From Burkholderia sp. FERM BP-3421 (GTDB taxonomy: Bacteria > Pseudomonadota > Gammaproteobacteria > Burkholderiales > Burkholderiaceae), in contig NZ_CP117781.1 of assembly GCF_028657905.1 (NCBI RefSeq), forward strand, positions 1,364,001-1,428,000: a DNA stretch of 64,000 nucleotides. The letters are read 5' to 3'. Below are positions 60,977 to 64,000 of this stretch, piece after piece. Position numbers and translations under genes: made by a program. The notes beneath the pieces were generated by a model, which was given only the letters and a program-made list of their open reading frames with translations, did not search any database and had not been told where the DNA came from. Position 1 is the first letter of the stretch. The number at the start of each line of letters is the position of its first letter.

Positions 60977-63817
60977 ATGATTAATATATCGAATAATCGA
61001 AGATTGGCGTGCGTTATCTTGTCATCCGCGTTGGGAATGAGCCTCGCCGGTTGCGGCGGCGATGACGGTAGTGGTGCGCCATCCACGTTGACTGGGCAGT
61101 CGGCGGCGGTCAATGACGGCAGAAGCGCGATTGCCGCAACCCCTGATCAAGGCGCTGACAATAGCGCGCCATCGAGCAACGGGGCTGCCCAAGGCGGCGC
61201 CGCCGAGATATTGGGAGCCGCGGTCGATCTCGCATCGATCAACAAGACGGCAACGGCACTGGCCAAGCAAATGTCGCAAAGCCAGATGATGCAGATGTTG
61301 GGTACGCAGAATCCGCACGGGTGGGCGGGTTATATCACCGGCGTACCCAGTCTCGGGATACCCGATCTCATCATCAATGATTCGACCACCGGCGTTGGCG
61401 ACTGGGCAGGCGCGATCGGGACGAATTTCCCATCGTCGATAGCGGTGGCCGCCAGCTGGGATCCGAATATCAGCTACCTTAACGGCGGTGAAATCGCCAG
61501 GCAGCTGCGTAGTTACGGCATCGGCCTGGGCCTGGGAGCGGGCGTCAACATGGTGCGTGATCCCAGGTATGGGCGAATATTCGAGTTCTTCGGCGAAGAC
61601 CCTCTCCTGAGCGGCGTCATGCTCCGGCGGCGCACGGAAGCATCGCAGGACAATCATGTCATTGCCACGGCCAAGCATTTCGTCGGCAACGATCAGGAAA
61701 CCAATCGCGTTGGCGTAGGGATGTCGTCAACCGGACAAGCATTGCCCGGAGGCAATTCCCAAATCGATGAGCGGACGCTGCGGGAACACTATCTCAAGCC
61801 GTTCGAGATCGCGATCAAGGGGCCCAATCCGCCCGGAAGCGTCATGTGCGCTTACAACTCCATCAATAATTTCCAAGCTTGCGAAAATAAGGCACTGTTG
61901 ACCGACGTGCTGAAAACCGAATGGGGTTTCAACGGTCAGGTCGAGTCGGACTGGGACTCAACCGCCGCTCAGAATGTGATCGCGGCCATGAATGCCGGGA
62001 CGGACGAGAAGGAAAGCAGCGTGAACTTGTCGCTCGTCGGCACTGCGTTGACCAGCGGAACGCTTTTGCCCGCTCGCCTCTTCAATATGGCAAAGCGCAA
62101 ACTTTTCGCCATGATCCAGGCGGGGCTCGTTACCGCGCCTGGAGCCCCGGGGGAGATGACATTCGGGAAATTATTCGAGGCGGAGTATGGCGTGCTCTCT
62201 GGCGGCGCAACGAGCGCGTCCAACCATGCGGGCTACACGGGCGCCGGGTTCGTTGCCGGCCTTGACCCGGTCGGATCCCAGGTCGCCGCTACCTTGGCGG
62301 GGGTCCCGGCACAAGGACAATATAGTTTGCAGGTGCGTTACGCGAACACGACGGGCAACGACGGCCGGACCACGACGCGGACGATGGACGTGCTGGTCGA
62401 TGGAGTCAGTGCCGGCCACCTCAGCTTGCCGGTAACAGGAAGCTGGAATACCTGGAAAGTCGTGGCCATGCCGCTTCAACTCGCTCCCGGGAACCACAGC
62501 GTGGTGCTTGCACACGATTCCAGCGCGAGTGGGACGGTCAACATCGACAGCTTCGCGGTGACACCGAGCAACGCTGATTTTCCGCCGGCGGCAATTCCGA
62601 GTGCGGGCCCCATCGATTTCGCGGCAGGACTCAACGTCGCCCAGACGGTTGCCGAGCAATCGATGGTTCTGCTCAAGAATTCGACGGCGTCGACGTCTTC
62701 AAGCAAGTTGCTCCCGCTTGATCCGACCAAGTCGCTCAAAATCGCGGTGATTGGCGGCGAGGCCGACCTGGCCATACTGGGTGGCGGCGGATCGGGAGGG
62801 ACGGGCGCGGGCCAGCTTGGCTCATTCGGCGGCGTGACGACACTCGTCAACAGCAATTCCGGGAACGCGTCGACGGGATTGGAAACCTACAGTAAGGCCT
62901 GGAAGAAAATCCGGACGCCGATCGTGGCGGCCATCAAACAGGTCGCGCCCGGCGCGACTGTGACTTACGCGGGCTATAGCTCCGATCCGACCACGAATCC
63001 CTTCAGGAACTACACCCAGGCCGAGGTCAACAATGCTGTCGCCACGGCCAGGAACGCGGATGTCGCCATTGTCGTCGTGACGCAGATCGCCGGTGAGCAG
63101 ATTGATCTGCCCAGTTTGACGCTGGCGAATCCGGCCAATCAGGATGGCCTTGTACAACAGATCGCGGCAGTCAATCCGAGGACGATCGTCGTTGTCGAAA
63201 GCGGCAATCCTGTGCTCATGCCTTGGAAAGATCAGGTGCCCGCCATCGTCGAGGCCTGGTATCCAGGCGAAGGCGGCGGCATGGCTCTGGCCAATATCCT
63301 GTTCGGCAAGGTCAATCCTTCCGGCAAACTTCCGCTGACCTTCCCTGCCCGCGAAAATCAGACGCCGACGGGCGGCGGTACATTCTCGAACAATCCGATC
63401 TATAAGGAAGGTCTGAACGTCGGCTACGCCTGGTATGACAGTCGTGGCGAGTCGCCGCTCTTTGAATTCGGATTCGGCCTGTCTTATACGACCTTTGCCT
63501 ATTCGGGGCTCGCGGTCAGTGCGGCCGCCGACGGCACCAAGACCGTGAGGTTCTCGGTGACGAACACCGGATCCATGGACGGACAGGAAGTCGCTCAGGT
63601 CTACATGGCATTTCCGAGCGGCTTCGGTGAGCCGCCCAAGCGTCTGGTGAACTGGGCCAAGGTGGCGCTCAAGGCGGGCGAAACCAGGAACGTCGCCGTT
63701 GTCGTCCCGCCGGACAGGCAAAGCTATTGGGATACCGGTGCCCACAAATGGGTTTATATGCCAAATGGTTCCGTGCTGGTCGGGGCCTCATCGAGAGATA
63801 TCCGCTTATCCCGTTGA
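60977..63817 (+). CDS. Lipoprotein GH3 beta-glycosidase with inserted carbohydrate-binding module, 946 aa
   Basis: Exo-acting glycoside hydrolase family 3 enzyme (beta-glucosidase or xylosidase type). Lipobox MSLAGCGGDD anchors it in the outer membrane or periplasm. The (beta/alpha) barrel has RDPRYGRIFEFFGEDPLLSG, IATAKHFVGNDQETNR and QVESDWDSTAAQ with nucleophile Asp325. A CBM6/35-like beta-sandwich (about residues 397-532, from FEAEYGVLSGGATSASNHAG) sits between the barrel and the second alpha/beta domain; the fibronectin-like end carries FGFGLSYTTFAYSGL and WAKVALKAGETRNV. GGAGGGG before the ATG at 60977. Substrate not determined. Confidence 0.9.
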   Translation: MINISNNRRLACVILSSALGMSLAGCGGDDGSGAPSTLTGQSAAVNDGRSAIAATPDQGADNSAPSSNGAAQGGAAEILGAAVDLASINKTATALAKQMSQSQMMQMLGTQNPHGWAGYITGVPSLGIPDLIINDSTTGVGDWAGAIGTNFPSSIAVAASWDPNISYLNGGEIARQLRSYGIGLGLGAGVNMVRDPRYGRIFEFFGEDPLLSGVMLRRRTEASQDNHVIATAKHFVGNDQETNRVGVGMSSTGQALPGGNSQIDERTLREHYLKPFEIAIKGPNPPGSVMCAYNSINNFQACENKALLTDVLKTEWGFNGQVESDWDSTAAQNVIAAMNAGTDEKESSVNLSLVGTALTSGTLLPARLFNMAKRKLFAMIQAGLVTAPGAPGEMTFGKLFEAEYGVLSGGATSASNHAGYTGAGFVAGLDPVGSQVAATLAGVPAQGQYSLQVRYANTTGNDGRTTTRTMDVLVDGVSAGHLSLPVTGSWNTWKVVAMPLQLAPGNHSVVLAHDSSASGTVNIDSFAVTPSNADFPPAAIPSAGPIDFAAGLNVAQTVAEQSMVLLKNSTASTSSSKLLPLDPTKSLKIAVIGGEADLAILGGGGSGGTGAGQLGSFGGVTTLVNSNSGNASTGLETYSKAWKKIRTPIVAAIKQVAPGATVTYAGYSSDPTTNPFRNYTQAEVNNAVATARNADVAIVVVTQIAGEQIDLPSLTLANPANQDGLVQQIAAVNPRTIVVVESGNPVLMPWKDQVPAIVEAWYPGEGGGMALANILFGKVNPSGKLPLTFPARENQTPTGGGTFSNNPIYKEGLNVGYAWYDSRGESPLFEFGFGLSYTTFAYSGLAVSAAADGTKTVRFSVTNTGSMDGQEVAQVYMAFPSGFGEPPKRLVNWAKVALKAGETRNVAVVVPPDRQSYWDTGAHKWVYMPNGSVLVGASSRDIRLSR

Positions 63818-64000
63818 AGGGGCGGCACGTCGTGGTGACCGTCTTCTGAAGACGCCGGATCGACACATCCGCTCCAGCCGCTCATCGACCTGATTGCGAT
63901 TGAACCGGCTGGAGCCGCATCGTGCGATAGGTATTCGCTTGCTGGGTTGTGGTCGATCCTGCGGATCTCGGGTGACTGATAGATGGACCATTGACCGGCA

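Noticed and set aside
1..64000. tRNA, rRNA, riboswitch or CRISPR features
   Set aside because: None recognised by eye on either strand; a covariance-model scan would be decisive.

Overview
The window is high-GC DNA with the codon use, gene families and gene order of a beta-proteobacterium of the Burkholderia group (trimeric porin, DUF4148 protein, AtoE, PiuC/TonB receptor pair, PyrB of about 430 residues, S53 pseudomonapepsin-type protease, T6SS accessory islands). A plant- or soil-associated Burkholderia is likely, but the species cannot be fixed from the sequence alone. It looks chromosomal. No rRNA, tRNA or CRISPR array was seen.

Layout. 1-8284: exported EF-hand protein, lipoprotein S15 peptidase, a FUSC efflux pump divergent from a LysR regulator, a DUF4148 protein and a porin. 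8285-15965: an AT-richer type VI secretion island with a frameshifted VgrG, a DUF4123 adaptor, a DUF3304 lipoprotein (probable immunity) and a Tle1-type phospholipase effector; part of this unit is duplicated downstream as one intact second immunity gene plus two broken ends. 16446-20201: cytosine utilisation operon codB-pucR-codA. 20345-28280: ClC channel, AtoE transporter, di-haem peroxidase, secreted phosphoesterase, AA10 LPMO. 29028-32750: membrane protein, exported protein, then a three-gene cassette with a papain-like protease carrying a repeat domain and a chagasin-like inhibitor. 32835-36281: Lrp regulator, aromatic amino acid permease and aminotransferase. 36387-42866: DUF488, M20 remnant with exported RidA, class A beta-lactamase, GNAT, XRE-cupin regulator divergent from an aminopeptidase P. 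43566-46189: PAAR, DUF4123 chaperone, co-chaperone, Tox-REase-5 nuclease and Imm52 immunity, the same order as the PAAR4-TecT-coTecT-TseT-TsiT set of Pseudomonas aeruginosa. 46526-49102: an IS3-family element broken by an IS256-family element with a clean 8-bp target duplication. 49909-63817: S53 protease, iron-uptake operon (TonB receptor, Sel1 protein, PKHD hydroxylase), an aspartate carbamoyltransferase fused to an N-terminal HTH, entericidin, DeoR regulator, NudK, EamA exporter and a GH3 glycosidase lipoprotein.

The best candidates for something undescribed are: (1) the HTH-PyrB fusion, whose sigma70-like promoter is overlapped by a perfect inverted repeat, with a near-perfect second copy 246 bp away inside the stretch coding for the linker between its HTH and enzyme domains, suggesting an enzyme that represses its own gene; and (2) the compact papain-like protease / chagasin-like inhibitor cassette, which is built like a toxin-antidote pair.
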